DNA of 64,000 bases, from NCBI RefSeq assembly GCF_001262015.1, contig NZ_CP012075.1:1240001-1304000 (forward strand), given 5' to 3'. This DNA comes from Prevotella fusca JCM 17724. Lineage in GTDB: Bacteria > Bacteroidota > Bacteroidia > Bacteroidales > Bacteroidaceae. A program made the position numbers and the translations under genes. The notes beneath the pieces are model-generated. The model ran no database searches and was not told where the DNA came from. It saw only the letters and a program-made list of their open reading frames with translations. Below, piece by piece: positions 18,152 to 25,544 of the stretch (position 1 is its first letter; each line of letters starts with the position of its first letter).

Positions 18152-18218
18152 TATAAAATTTCCTTGCATAATATGTTGTTTAAATGATTATGCTGCGAAA
18201 TTACGATGGAATAAAATG

Positions 18219-18263
18219 AAAGCACCTCGGTAAAAATCATGACGATTTCTGCCGAGGTGCTTT
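18219..18263. terminator. Bidirectional terminator
   Basis: AAAGCACCTCGG (18219-18230) and CCGAGGTGCTTT (18252-18263) form a perfect 12-bp stem. A and T runs at the two sides let it act in both directions. It lies after the stop of the leftward 454-residue gene. Confidence 0.8.
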
Positions 18264-18310
18264 TAACGGAACAATGTTTCTTTTTAACAAATCAAGCCTT
18301 CATGATGCAA

Positions 18311-19675
18311 TCAATATACATCAGGGGAAAGTAAGGTGCGCAGCCTTATGCCTATCAACTTAGCCTGTTCCTTTCCGGTTTGAACAGCCTTTTCTGATAA
18401 GCTCAAATTATAGTCGTAGCCATATTCACTGACAATGGCATTATAAAGGGCTTCTGCCCAATCAAAGCCTGGCTTAAATCCTATGGATGGGAACTTTTCT
18501 AAGATGGCTGTATGGAAAGTTCGATAGTTGTAAGAGTCATTAAGCAAACTGCTACTGGTTAGTGCAGCAAAAATATAGGCAAGAACGGAATCTGTACCAT
18601 TTGTTTCCATCCATTCGGTAAGTATTACCTGTATCTCGTTGGTAAGAAGTTCCGTATGAGGTTGTATAAGCATTTCTTCAAGCAGGACACTGACTTGCTT
18701 ACGTCCACGTCTGCCTTTGCTCTCTTGTAATGCAGAATTGGCTACATCTTTGACTACACGGTTGTTTGCTGCTTTCCATGTGCCTTTGGTATAAGCTGCT
18801 TTGTCCATACTGGTAAGCATCAAAGAACGCATAATTTGCTCGCCAAAGTTCTTCTGCCAAAAAGAAGGCTTCTCTCCCATCATTGTTTTGGATAATAAAT
18901 CAGCGGCCTTCACGAAGCCGTTATCAAATATCATCCAATAGAACTGGCTGAACAAGAAAGGATTATTGTGCTGTATCTTGTCTTTTGTTTCCTCTTTTTT
19001 AAATGTAGAGGCAAACAGTTCAGTCAATTTCTCGTGTGCCTGCTGACTCGTATTTGAGAATTGGGCTTTGTTGTAGCTCTCGGTTCCTGGGCATAGGCTT
19101 AGCAATAATTCGGTGATGCCTTTTATTCCATCAAGTGACAACAGTTCTATCAAATAGGAAATGCCTTTGAGGGCGAAGCTCATGTCACCCTCATATGCTT
19201 TTGTGAAGAGATTTGTGAACTCTTGATATTCTTCCGGATGTTCGTAATGCCAACGGCGCAAACGCAAAAGATTCAGTTCTTGTTCAGAGGCTTCCAGAGT
19301 TTCCTGCTTTTTATCCTGCAAGTAGAGTTTAACACCATCTTTGATGTATTGCGCATCTATGGATTGCTCGAATTTGGTCATGGCATTCTCTATTTCTTCA
19401 ATGCCATTATCCAATTCCAAATAGCAATACATACAACATGCAGCCACGTTGCCTTCTTCTGCGGCTTTAGAGAAGGAACTTGTCAAATCCTCAACTGGCA
19501 TATCCTTTGCGGCCATTGCTTCCAATAGCATATTCTGTAGCGAGTCTGTATCATCGCATTCTGCCACATCGGTTCCATTCTGTGATAGGAGGTCTAATGT
19601 GGAATGAATCTTGCTTTTGAATTTATTGTAGACTTCTTGGTTCTTTTCAAGCCAGTCCTTCATCTTGTTACCCAT
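18311..19675 (-). CDS. Large helical protein of unknown function
   Basis: 454 residues, almost wholly alpha-helical, cytoplasmic, acidic in the first half. No catalytic motif could be seen. Helical pairs such as AAEEGNVAACCMYCYLELDNG and EGDMSFALKGISYLIELL recall TPR/Sel1-like repeats. It follows the AAA/DUF4143 gene by 22 nt and ends at a strong terminator. Proteins of this kind sit beside the replication module in related elements; the function is unknown. Confidence 0.65.
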   Translation of the reverse strand: MGNKMKDWLEKNQEVYNKFKSKIHSTLDLLSQNGTDVAECDDTDSLQNMLLEAMAAKDMPVEDLTSSFSKAAEEGNVAACCMYCYLELDNGIEEIENAMTKFEQSIDAQYIKDGVKLYLQDKKQETLEASEQELNLLRLRRWHYEHPEEYQEFTNLFTKAYEGDMSFALKGISYLIELLSLDGIKGITELLLSLCPGTESYNKAQFSNTSQQAHEKLTELFASTFKKEETKDKIQHNNPFLFSQFYWMIFDNGFVKAADLLSKTMMGEKPSFWQKNFGEQIMRSLMLTSMDKAAYTKGTWKAANNRVVKDVANSALQESKGRRGRKQVSVLLEEMLIQPHTELLTNEIQVILTEWMETNGTDSVLAYIFAALTSSSLLNDSYNYRTFHTAILEKFPSIGFKPGFDWAEALYNAIVSEYGYDYNLSLSEKAVQTGKEQAKLIGIRLRTLLSPDVY

Positions 19676-19697
19676 AGGTGTCGTGCTAGCTAACGGG

Positions 19698-20990
19698 TTA
19701 ATCTTTAAGGCAAGCCAGTGGAATCACCTTAACCCCATCTTGGCGAGTATATGCCATTGTGCCTCCAGTCATCACTATAAGTAAGTCAGGTTCTCGAAGA
19801 GGTACTTGCTTCTCTGTTTGGTTATGCTCCTGTATCAGTCTTTTAAGTTCAAGCAAATGCTCTGCACCCTTGTCTATTTCGCTACTGCCAAGTTTACACT
19901 CAATTAAAGCGTAACGCCCGTCTTCCAGGTGCAGCACTAAATCAGCTTCCAGACCATACCTGTCTCTATAATATGAAATACGACTATTGAAATCAGCGGT
20001 GTAAATTTTCAAGTCTCTTATGCACATCTGCTCAAAAATAAAACCAAATGTTTTTAATTGAGTTTCCATTTCTTCGACACTTATATTCATGGCAGCTACC
20101 GCAATAGAAGGGTCAACGAAACAGCGTTTAGGAGCACTGCGTAGCGATGTCTTACTACGGATGGCAGGGCACCATGCGTCAATATCTTGGATTACAAACA
20201 ATCTTTCCAACGCACTAATATAATCATCATAGGTATTCATAGTTAATGTAATATCTTCTGATGCTGTAACGTCTGCAAGTATGCTGGTTTTCTTGGCCAA
20301 CGTGCTGATATTCCTTGCGTATGATCTTAATATCTGTCTGGCAACTTTGGGATTGCGCTGCCTACCGTCCACCGCAGATATATCATTTTCACAAACACTA
20401 TTGACATAATCCTTTGCTATAAGCATTGCAGCTTTCGACTTCATTTGCAAGGTAGCGGGCCAACCGCCACGACAAGCGACATAGATCAGCTCAGGTATAT
20501 CCAGTTTGCTTGTTGCCCCATCAATATCATAGTTCGGATTATAGAATAACTCATGTATTGAGATTTCCCCTGATGATTCCAAGGACTCCCATAAACTCAT
20601 GGGGTACATTTTCATTCTTGTAATGCGCCCTGTTCCTGTATGTCTGATTTGCGTCTTGTCTACAGTATTGCTTCCTGTTAGAATATATTGTCCTGGAACA
20701 CCACCTGCATCATCAACAGCCGTTCTTACCGCATCCCACAACATGGGAGCATCTTGCCATTCGTCTATCAATCGAGGTTGGTCTCCTTTCAACAGCAATG
20801 ATGGTTTGGTTTTGGCGGTTGCAAGATATTCATTAGCCTTATCAGGATTCTGTAATTTTATTATGCTTTTGGCTTGTTGTTCTGCTGTAGTCGTTTTTCC
20901 AGTCCATTTTGGACCCTCTATTAACACAGCTCCAAAAGCCTCCAGCCTTTCCTGTAACATTTTGTCTTCCACTCTTGATAGATATTTCAT
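19698..20990 (-). CDS. AAA ATPase with DUF4143 nuclease-like domain
   Basis: 430 residues. Walker A is GPKWTGKTTTAEQ (residues about 26-38) and RLIDEWQDAP serves as Walker B, then ILTGSN (sensor). The C-terminal part has ADLVLHLEDGRYALIECKLGSSE, a D...E-x-K arrangement like that in DUF4143/PD-(D/E)xK domains. Proteins of this family are frequent cargo of Bacteroidetes mobile elements, but their role is not established. A TATCTTTG promoter lies just upstream and the gene heads the 19.7-18.3 kb pair. Confidence 0.8.
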   Translation of the reverse strand: MKYLSRVEDKMLQERLEAFGAVLIEGPKWTGKTTTAEQQAKSIIKLQNPDKANEYLATAKTKPSLLLKGDQPRLIDEWQDAPMLWDAVRTAVDDAGGVPGQYILTGSNTVDKTQIRHTGTGRITRMKMYPMSLWESLESSGEISIHELFYNPNYDIDGATSKLDIPELIYVACRGGWPATLQMKSKAAMLIAKDYVNSVCENDISAVDGRQRNPKVARQILRSYARNISTLAKKTSILADVTASEDITLTMNTYDDYISALERLFVIQDIDAWCPAIRSKTSLRSAPKRCFVDPSIAVAAMNISVEEMETQLKTFGFIFEQMCIRDLKIYTADFNSRISYYRDRYGLEADLVLHLEDGRYALIECKLGSSEIDKGAEHLLELKRLIQEHNQTEKQVPLREPDLLIVMTGGTMAYTRQDGVKVIPLACLKD

Positions 20991-21015
20991 AATAACACGT
21001 TGTTAACCAATGGTG

Positions 21016-21023
21016 CAAAGATA
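21016..21023 (-). promoter_or_regulatory. -7 box of the AAA/DUF4143 gene
   Basis: TATCTTTG on the minus strand (TAnnTTTG), 25 nt upstream of the start codon. Confidence 0.55.
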
Positions 21024-21048
21024 CACATTTTATTTTATATGGAAGTCC

Positions 21049-21163
21049 AATTTGGTGTTTTTGAGCCTTTTTATTTGGTGTTTTTGAGGCAAATCAATCG
21101 ATATTTTTGCGGTAATTCGTTCCGTATTTTTGTGGTATTTCATTTGGTATTCTTGTGGTAAGC
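21049..21163 (-). repeat. Five degenerate tandem repeats between AAA gene and integrase
   Basis: The plus strand shows AATTTGGTGTTTTTGAG, TATTTGGTGTTTTTGAG, ATATTTTTGCGGTAATTC, GTATTTTTGTGGTATTTC and GGTATTCTTGTGGTAAG, spaced 23-29 nt. They lie just downstream of the integrase stop and upstream of the AAA gene promoter. They could be regulator or recombination-factor sites. Confidence 0.5.
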
Positions 21164-21171
21164 GACTATAA

Positions 21172-22671
21172 TTAGTCAGATAAGTTGGCCATCAACTCCA
21201 TCCGTTCCTCCTCACTCAAGCCTTTCAGCATCTCAAGCAGGGCTTTCTTATCTACAATTGGAGCAACCTCTTTCGGCTTCTCATTGAGCAGATAGTGGTT
21301 ATACTCCAGCATCTTTACAAGAGGATAGGCACCGATATAATTGGAGGTAATGTCACCGCCACCACTATGCCCCATGCTATCACTTATGTATTTATAAGGT
21401 ACGACACCAGAGTTGTTGAGATTGGTGGCAAAACTATGTCTTGCCCAAGTAGGCGAAGGCGTCTGTTCCATATCCAGTAGCTTGGCAACCTTAGCCATGT
21501 GTTCACGTATATATCTGTTGTAGCGTTGGATAACCCAAATCTCTTGTTCGGGCGTAATTAGTTCATTCATTATTGGGAATACCCTCCGTCCAAGTTTTGG
21601 GACATTGCCATATCGGTTAAGTATCTGTTGAATTTCAGGAGTAACAGGAAATATCACTTCGCTGGCACTCTCGTTCCGCTCACGTGTCTTATGGCGAAGG
21701 AAACGAAGCTGTTTGCCGTGGGTAGCATAGTATAGTTCATCATAAGTCAAACGGAGTGTATCAGCGAGGTTCTGACCATCGCCTAGATACATAAAAAGGA
21801 ATAGGCCAAGGTCGCGAAATATGGCGTACTTTTCTCTGCCAAGGAACTGTTCGTTTCCATCTTTGTCTTTTGCCTCGTCAGCCTTCCAAAAGTCGTAGAG
21901 TTTACGCATGGTAGCCACGTCAAGAAACTCATGTTTACGGCTTTGTGCTTTGTTGTAGCCCGTGTCCTTGAACATTTCTTTGGTATCACCTTTCATCAGT
22001 CCGTTAGCGACACACATATTGATAATGGTTCTTAGACTACGGAGTGCGATAGCAATAGTGGTGGTGCTCAATTCATTTTTCTTCATGATTTTCACCCATT
22101 TCAAGATAAAGTCACGGTTAATATCAGCAAACGATACATCCGTTCCCAAATCTTTCACAAAGCGGTTGCGTACATCCTTACTACAACGAGCGGAACCAGC
22201 CTTGCCTTCATTGACCTTAGATTGAATGTATGAATCCCAAACTGTGATGATGGTGCTGTCATCGTCTTTCTTGCCTTGGAACCTGCCTTGCAACTTGCGA
22301 AGAGAGAAATTGTTTTCTGAAATCAGTTGATTAGCCATCAGCTCCACTCTGTCCATCAGATTCTTCATGTCGTTACGCTCCGCTAATTGGATGCGCCGAC
22401 CGCTTTTCTCATAATCGCAAAGAGCTAACCATTCTTCCATAGTGTATGATTTGCCTAAGCGCAGGAAAGCCTTTTGTCCAGCATGACACACACGCACAGC
22501 TACAGGGAGTGGTTGCGAATAGTCGCCTGCCTTTCGTATATCAAGAGTCAATGAGCCATACACATTACCATTTGCGGCAGTAAACTTGGCAAGGCACTTT
22601 TCTCCTCTTGAATTGGATTTTCCATCCTTTTTAGTCATTTCGGTGACCTTATTCGTCTTACAATTCTCCAT
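21172..22671 (-). CDS. Tyrosine integrase of island 1
   Basis: 499 residues from the ATG at 22671 (MENCKTNKVTEMTKKDG). An earlier ATG at 22839 would read through the 23-bp repeat and into attR, so the shorter start is better. The C-terminal catalytic domain shows WARHSFATNL (Arg of box II, with Thr at the usual first His position), MGHSGGGDITSNYIGAY (His and the nucleophile Tyr) and GDGQNLADTLRL in place of the box I Arg motif, a substitution seen in some Bacteroidetes integrases. It inserts the element into tRNA-Met. It lies 167 bp from attR. Confidence 0.9.
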   Translation of the reverse strand: MENCKTNKVTEMTKKDGKSNSRGEKCLAKFTAANGNVYGSLTLDIRKAGDYSQPLPVAVRVCHAGQKAFLRLGKSYTMEEWLALCDYEKSGRRIQLAERNDMKNLMDRVELMANQLISENNFSLRKLQGRFQGKKDDDSTIITVWDSYIQSKVNEGKAGSARCSKDVRNRFVKDLGTDVSFADINRDFILKWVKIMKKNELSTTTIAIALRSLRTIINMCVANGLMKGDTKEMFKDTGYNKAQSRKHEFLDVATMRKLYDFWKADEAKDKDGNEQFLGREKYAIFRDLGLFLFMYLGDGQNLADTLRLTYDELYYATHGKQLRFLRHKTRERNESASEVIFPVTPEIQQILNRYGNVPKLGRRVFPIMNELITPEQEIWVIQRYNRYIREHMAKVAKLLDMEQTPSPTWARHSFATNLNNSGVVPYKYISDSMGHSGGGDITSNYIGAYPLVKMLEYNHYLLNEKPKEVAPIVDKKALLEMLKGLSEEERMELMANLSD

Positions 22672-22706
22672 AATGCGCTTATTTATAAGTGATATTCCGC
22701 TCAATT

Positions 22707-22729
22707 TGGTGACCTTCAGGTGACCTTTT
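22707..22729 (+). repeat. Candidate integrase arm site, right copy
   Basis: Exact direct copy of 6843-6865, located between the integrase start and attR. Confidence 0.6.
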
Positions 22730-22745
22730 CGCACGAAAACTAATG

Positions 22746-22753
22746 CAAATGTA
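22746..22753 (-). promoter_or_regulatory. -7 box of island 1 integrase
   Basis: TACATTTG on the minus strand (TAnnTTTG), about 75 nt upstream of the chosen ATG. The candidate arm site 22707-22729 lies just downstream, so binding there could repress the integrase gene. Confidence 0.5.
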
Positions 22754-22814
22754 CGCATTTTCCTGCAAACAGCGAAATGTATTAGATGCTGATAATCAGT
22801 ATAATTGCACTTTA

Positions 22815-22830
22815 TGCAATCCCATGAAAT
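22815..22830 (-). repeat. Inverted arm-like site, right copy
   Basis: TGCAATCCCATGAAAT is the reverse complement of 6899-6914. Confidence 0.55.
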
Positions 22831-22838
22831 AACCCACA

Positions 22839-22888
22839 AACAGACTCATAATCTGGAGGTCCCTGGTTCAAGCCCAGGCTGGTCCACA
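22839..22888 (+). other. attR of island 1 (tRNA-Met 3' copy)
   Basis: 50 bp identical to 6745-6794. It holds the anticodon arm and T-arm of tRNA-Met but no D-arm, so it is not a functional tRNA. Confidence 0.85.
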
Positions 22889-22944
22889 AATAGGTTTCAA
22901 AAGGATGTCAAACAACACGTCATTTTAGCCTTCAAAACAAGGAT

Positions 22945-22980
22945 AATCGCTGTAAAATCAAGGTTTTACAGCGATTTTTT
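22945..22980 (+). terminator. Strong rho-independent terminator
   Basis: A 13-bp perfect stem, AATCGCTGTAAAA / TTTTACAGCGATT, with a 6-nt loop, continuing into a T run. Confidence 0.8.
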
Positions 22981-23047
22981 GTTTTTTATCCATATCCGTT
23001 TGACTGCCAAACTATACCTTTTGATAGTCATCATTCGGTCATTTTCT

Positions 23048-23181
23048 GCTACAGAAATTGCTACACAAAAGTAGGCTCTCAAAAAAATGTAGCAATGAAT
23101 GGAAAATGACTATCAAATTGACGGCATGCAAAACTTTCGTTTTCAAGAACTTATGTCGAACTTTGTAGCCAAAAAGCTACA
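23048..23181. repeat. Cluster of GCTACA/TGTAGC motifs before integrase 2
   Basis: GCTACA at 23048, 23060 and 23176 and TGTAGC at 23088 and 23164. The last pair forms a palindrome (TGTAGC-CAAAAA-GCTACA) 16 bp before the integrase ATG. Possible arm-type sites or operator. Confidence 0.45.
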
Positions 23182-23196
23182 CTAAAATGATGCGTT

Positions 23197-24420
23197 ATGA
23201 AAACGACTTTCAAGGTATCCTACTACCTACGTTCCAACTATGAGAACAAAGAAGGAAAATCACCTGTAATGCTCCGAATATATCTCGGTGGCGAAAAGGC
23301 AAATCTTGGATCCACTAAAATTTTTGTGGATAAATCCAAGTGGAGTAACAAAACCAGCAGAATGATTGGCAGAACAGCAGAAGCACTCTCTATTAATGCT
23401 TCTATAGATGCACTGACAACAACACTGATGCAGATTTACAGGAAATATGAAACATCAGAGGAACTTTCCATAGACCTTATCAGGTCAGTATTCCTTGGTA
23501 CAGACAAAGAATATACAACTTTTCTGCCAGTCTTTGATAAGTACATAGACTCCATCACACAACAAGTTGGCAAGACATTAACAAAGGGTACTTTTTATAA
23601 GTATAAGGTGGTGAGGCAGAACTTTCAGGATTTCCTACAAGCAAAGTATCATCGCAAGGATATTGGACTGACAGAACTGACAAGTGCCGTTGTTCAGGAC
23701 TTCGAATTATACCTTACATCTGTTGTAGGTGGTGTGCATAACACAACCACCAAGAAATTGAGAAACCTGAAAACGGTCGTGAACTATGCGAGGAACAGAG
23801 GACTTATCATGCATGATCCATTTGCGAATCACAAGCTTCGCTATGAATTAGTAGATCGTGGCTACCTCACAGAAGAAGAGGTGCTCCGTATTATGAAGAA
23901 GCACTTTGACATAGAACGGCTGGAGTTAGTAAAGAATATTTTTATTTTTTCCTGCTTCACGGGATTAGCCTACATTGACGTATATAATCTTACCTACGAT
24001 AAAATTGTTACCGTAGAAGACAGACAATGGCTTATCACCAAGAGATACAAGACAAGCGTAGATGAAAACGTCATGTTACTGGATATTCCACTTGCCATTA
24101 TAAGAAAGTACTACGACATCAATAGAAAAGGGGGGAAAGTCTTTCCTATGTTGAGCAACCAGCGTATCAACTCATATTTGAAAGAAATTGCCGACCTTTG
24201 TGGCATAAAAAAGAATCTGACCTTCCACATGGCAAGGCATACTTTCGCCACTATGTCTATATCCAAAGGGGTACCAATGGAGTCTGTATCAAAGATGCTT
24301 GGACATACAAATATCAGAATAACTCAGATTTATGCACGAATAACAAACAAGAAAGTTGAACGTGACATGGAAGAACTGGCTGGAAAGCTCAGTAAGTTCA
24401 ATACAGCCATGGGCATATAA
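23197..24420 (+). CDS. Tyrosine integrase of the conjugative transposon
   Basis: 407 residues, the size of CTnDOT-type integrases. It has an N-terminal arm-binding domain, a core-binding domain (about 105-200) and a catalytic domain with FTGLAYIDVYNL (box I, lacking the usual Arg as in IntDOT), TFHMARHTFAT (box II) and LGHTNIRITQIYARIT (His and nucleophile Tyr). It drives excision and insertion of the large element. It is transcribed away from attR of island 1. Confidence 0.9.
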   Translation: MKTTFKVSYYLRSNYENKEGKSPVMLRIYLGGEKANLGSTKIFVDKSKWSNKTSRMIGRTAEALSINASIDALTTTLMQIYRKYETSEELSIDLIRSVFLGTDKEYTTFLPVFDKYIDSITQQVGKTLTKGTFYKYKVVRQNFQDFLQAKYHRKDIGLTELTSAVVQDFELYLTSVVGGVHNTTTKKLRNLKTVVNYARNRGLIMHDPFANHKLRYELVDRGYLTEEEVLRIMKKHFDIERLELVKNIFIFSCFTGLAYIDVYNLTYDKIVTVEDRQWLITKRYKTSVDENVMLLDIPLAIIRKYYDINRKGGKVFPMLSNQRINSYLKEIADLCGIKKNLTFHMARHTFATMSISKGVPMESVSKMLGHTNIRITQIYARITNKKVERDMEELAGKLSKFNTAMGI

Positions 24421-24449
24421 TATATTAATGTACAACCCTAAAATAATAG

Positions 24450-24920
24450 ATGATTATGGAAACAAAGAAAGAATTATCTTACTTCCGATTGAAATTAGAG
24501 AATTATCTCAGTGAGCATTTCCCCGAAATGCTGAGTGACAAACCATTCATAACGGCAAGAGCTGATGAAGCCCTAACTTCTTACTGCGATGCTATAGCAC
24601 AAGGTTTTTCTCACCCAGAGGCGGAGACAATGGCAAGTGAAGTCTTATACCAAGGTTTGCACTTTTCCAAGTATGACACGCTTGTATCCGTCTTAGAGAA
24701 TGAGTTCGAGAAAGAACTTCCTTCTCCTCTTCCAGAAAGACTAACACCAATGATTCTGAAGAATAAGGCTGTGCAACGCGTTTTCAACAAGTATGAACTG
24801 ACGGACGACTTTGGGGTGAGTCCAGAGTATGAGAAACTCTACACCGAACTGACAGGGACAATAGTTTTGCTCATTGAGGGCAATAGCCTACCAACAGTCA
24901 ATAGTGAGAACATGACTTGA
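24450..24920 (+). CDS. DUF1896 family protein
   Basis: 156 residues (or 154 from the second ATG at 24456). The N-terminal text ELSYFRLKLENYLSEHFPEM and the helix-rich remainder match the DUF1896 family, which is found almost only on Bacteroidetes conjugative transposons, often near the integrase. Soluble, function unknown. It follows the integrase by 29 nt. Confidence 0.75.
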   Translation: MIMETKKELSYFRLKLENYLSEHFPEMLSDKPFITARADEALTSYCDAIAQGFSHPEAETMASEVLYQGLHFSKYDTLVSVLENEFEKELPSPLPERLTPMILKNKAVQRVFNKYELTDDFGVSPEYEKLYTELTGTIVLLIEGNSLPTVNSENMT

Positions 24921-25059
24921 TGTAACCCCATCGGGAGCTTTTGTAGTGTCAAGAGCCAAGATAAACGCTCCGCTCCACACGCCAAGAGTTTGTACAAACA
25001 CTTGTCTTTGTGTAGCCAGAGCATCTTGTTATTGCTCTTGAACTATAAAAAGCTCCGAT

Positions 25060-25479
25060 ATGAATACAATCCTCATGAATCAAGACGTTCTTAAAAATGC
25101 GATTTCTCGCCGAGACAATAGAAGCGAGCTTCCATTGTCCTCACGGCTTAACGAAATCGTTCACACACCTGCCTTCATCAAGGCAGACGCATCGAACAAA
25201 ACCGATAATATCAAGCAGCAATCGACTTCGCCCAAGCAAGTCCGCCACTTCTTTTGGACACGCTTCATCGAACTCGCTATCCTGCTTTCCATCGTTATCG
25301 GTGTCATTTGGCTTATCTCGAAGATAGTAACACCGCAAGTCGTAACCACCGTTTCGGTTATCCTCGGTTTCCTGATACTACGTTTCATTGTCAGAATGAT
25401 ATTGCAAGTAACCTTTACTATCCTGCGTTATCTATTATGGACAGCAATCCTAATAATAATTTTATTATACTTACTTTAA
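25060..25479 (+). CDS. Small membrane protein of the conjugative transposon
   Basis: 139 residues. The N-terminal 67 are hydrophilic and basic. The rest forms three closely packed membrane segments (LAILLSIVIGVIWLISKIV, VVTTVSVILGFLILRFIV and the last 25 residues). The function is unknown. The 139 bp before it hold an inverted repeat (GGAGCTTTT near 24933 / AAAAGCTCC near 25047) that could be a regulatory stem. Confidence 0.6.
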   Translation: MNTILMNQDVLKNAISRRDNRSELPLSSRLNEIVHTPAFIKADASNKTDNIKQQSTSPKQVRHFFWTRFIELAILLSIVIGVIWLISKIVTPQVVTTVSVILGFLILRFIVRMILQVTFTILRYLLWTAILIIILLYLL

Positions 25480-25544
25480 GGTAAGCCATCTGTAAAGGCT
25501 TGCCTTTATCTACTTACAAATAATTGCAAATCAAATTTTTATTA

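Larger units (their letters stand above)
6745..22888. mobile_element. Integrative mobilizable element in tRNA-Met (island 1)
   Basis: 16.1 kb between two identical 50-bp att copies. It holds a tyrosine integrase next to one end, a relaxase with an accessory protein, primase and primase-helicase genes, a small HTH protein, a restriction-modification system and other cargo. No transfer apparatus is present, so it would need a helper element to move. The gene order (HTH, primase-helicase, primase, mob genes) resembles NBU-type Bacteroidetes elements. Confidence 0.85.
22889..23196. other. Junction between island 1 and the conjugative transposon integrase
   Basis: 308 bp without a gene. It contains a strong terminator (22945-22980) and five GCTACA/TGTAGC motifs. 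The left end of the second element must lie in or near this stretch, but I could not fix its exact boundary. Confidence 0.5.

Noticed and set aside
22672..22839. 56-residue N-terminal extension of the island 1 integrase
   Set aside because: It would read through the repeated arm-like site and the att flank. The ATG at 22671 avoids this.
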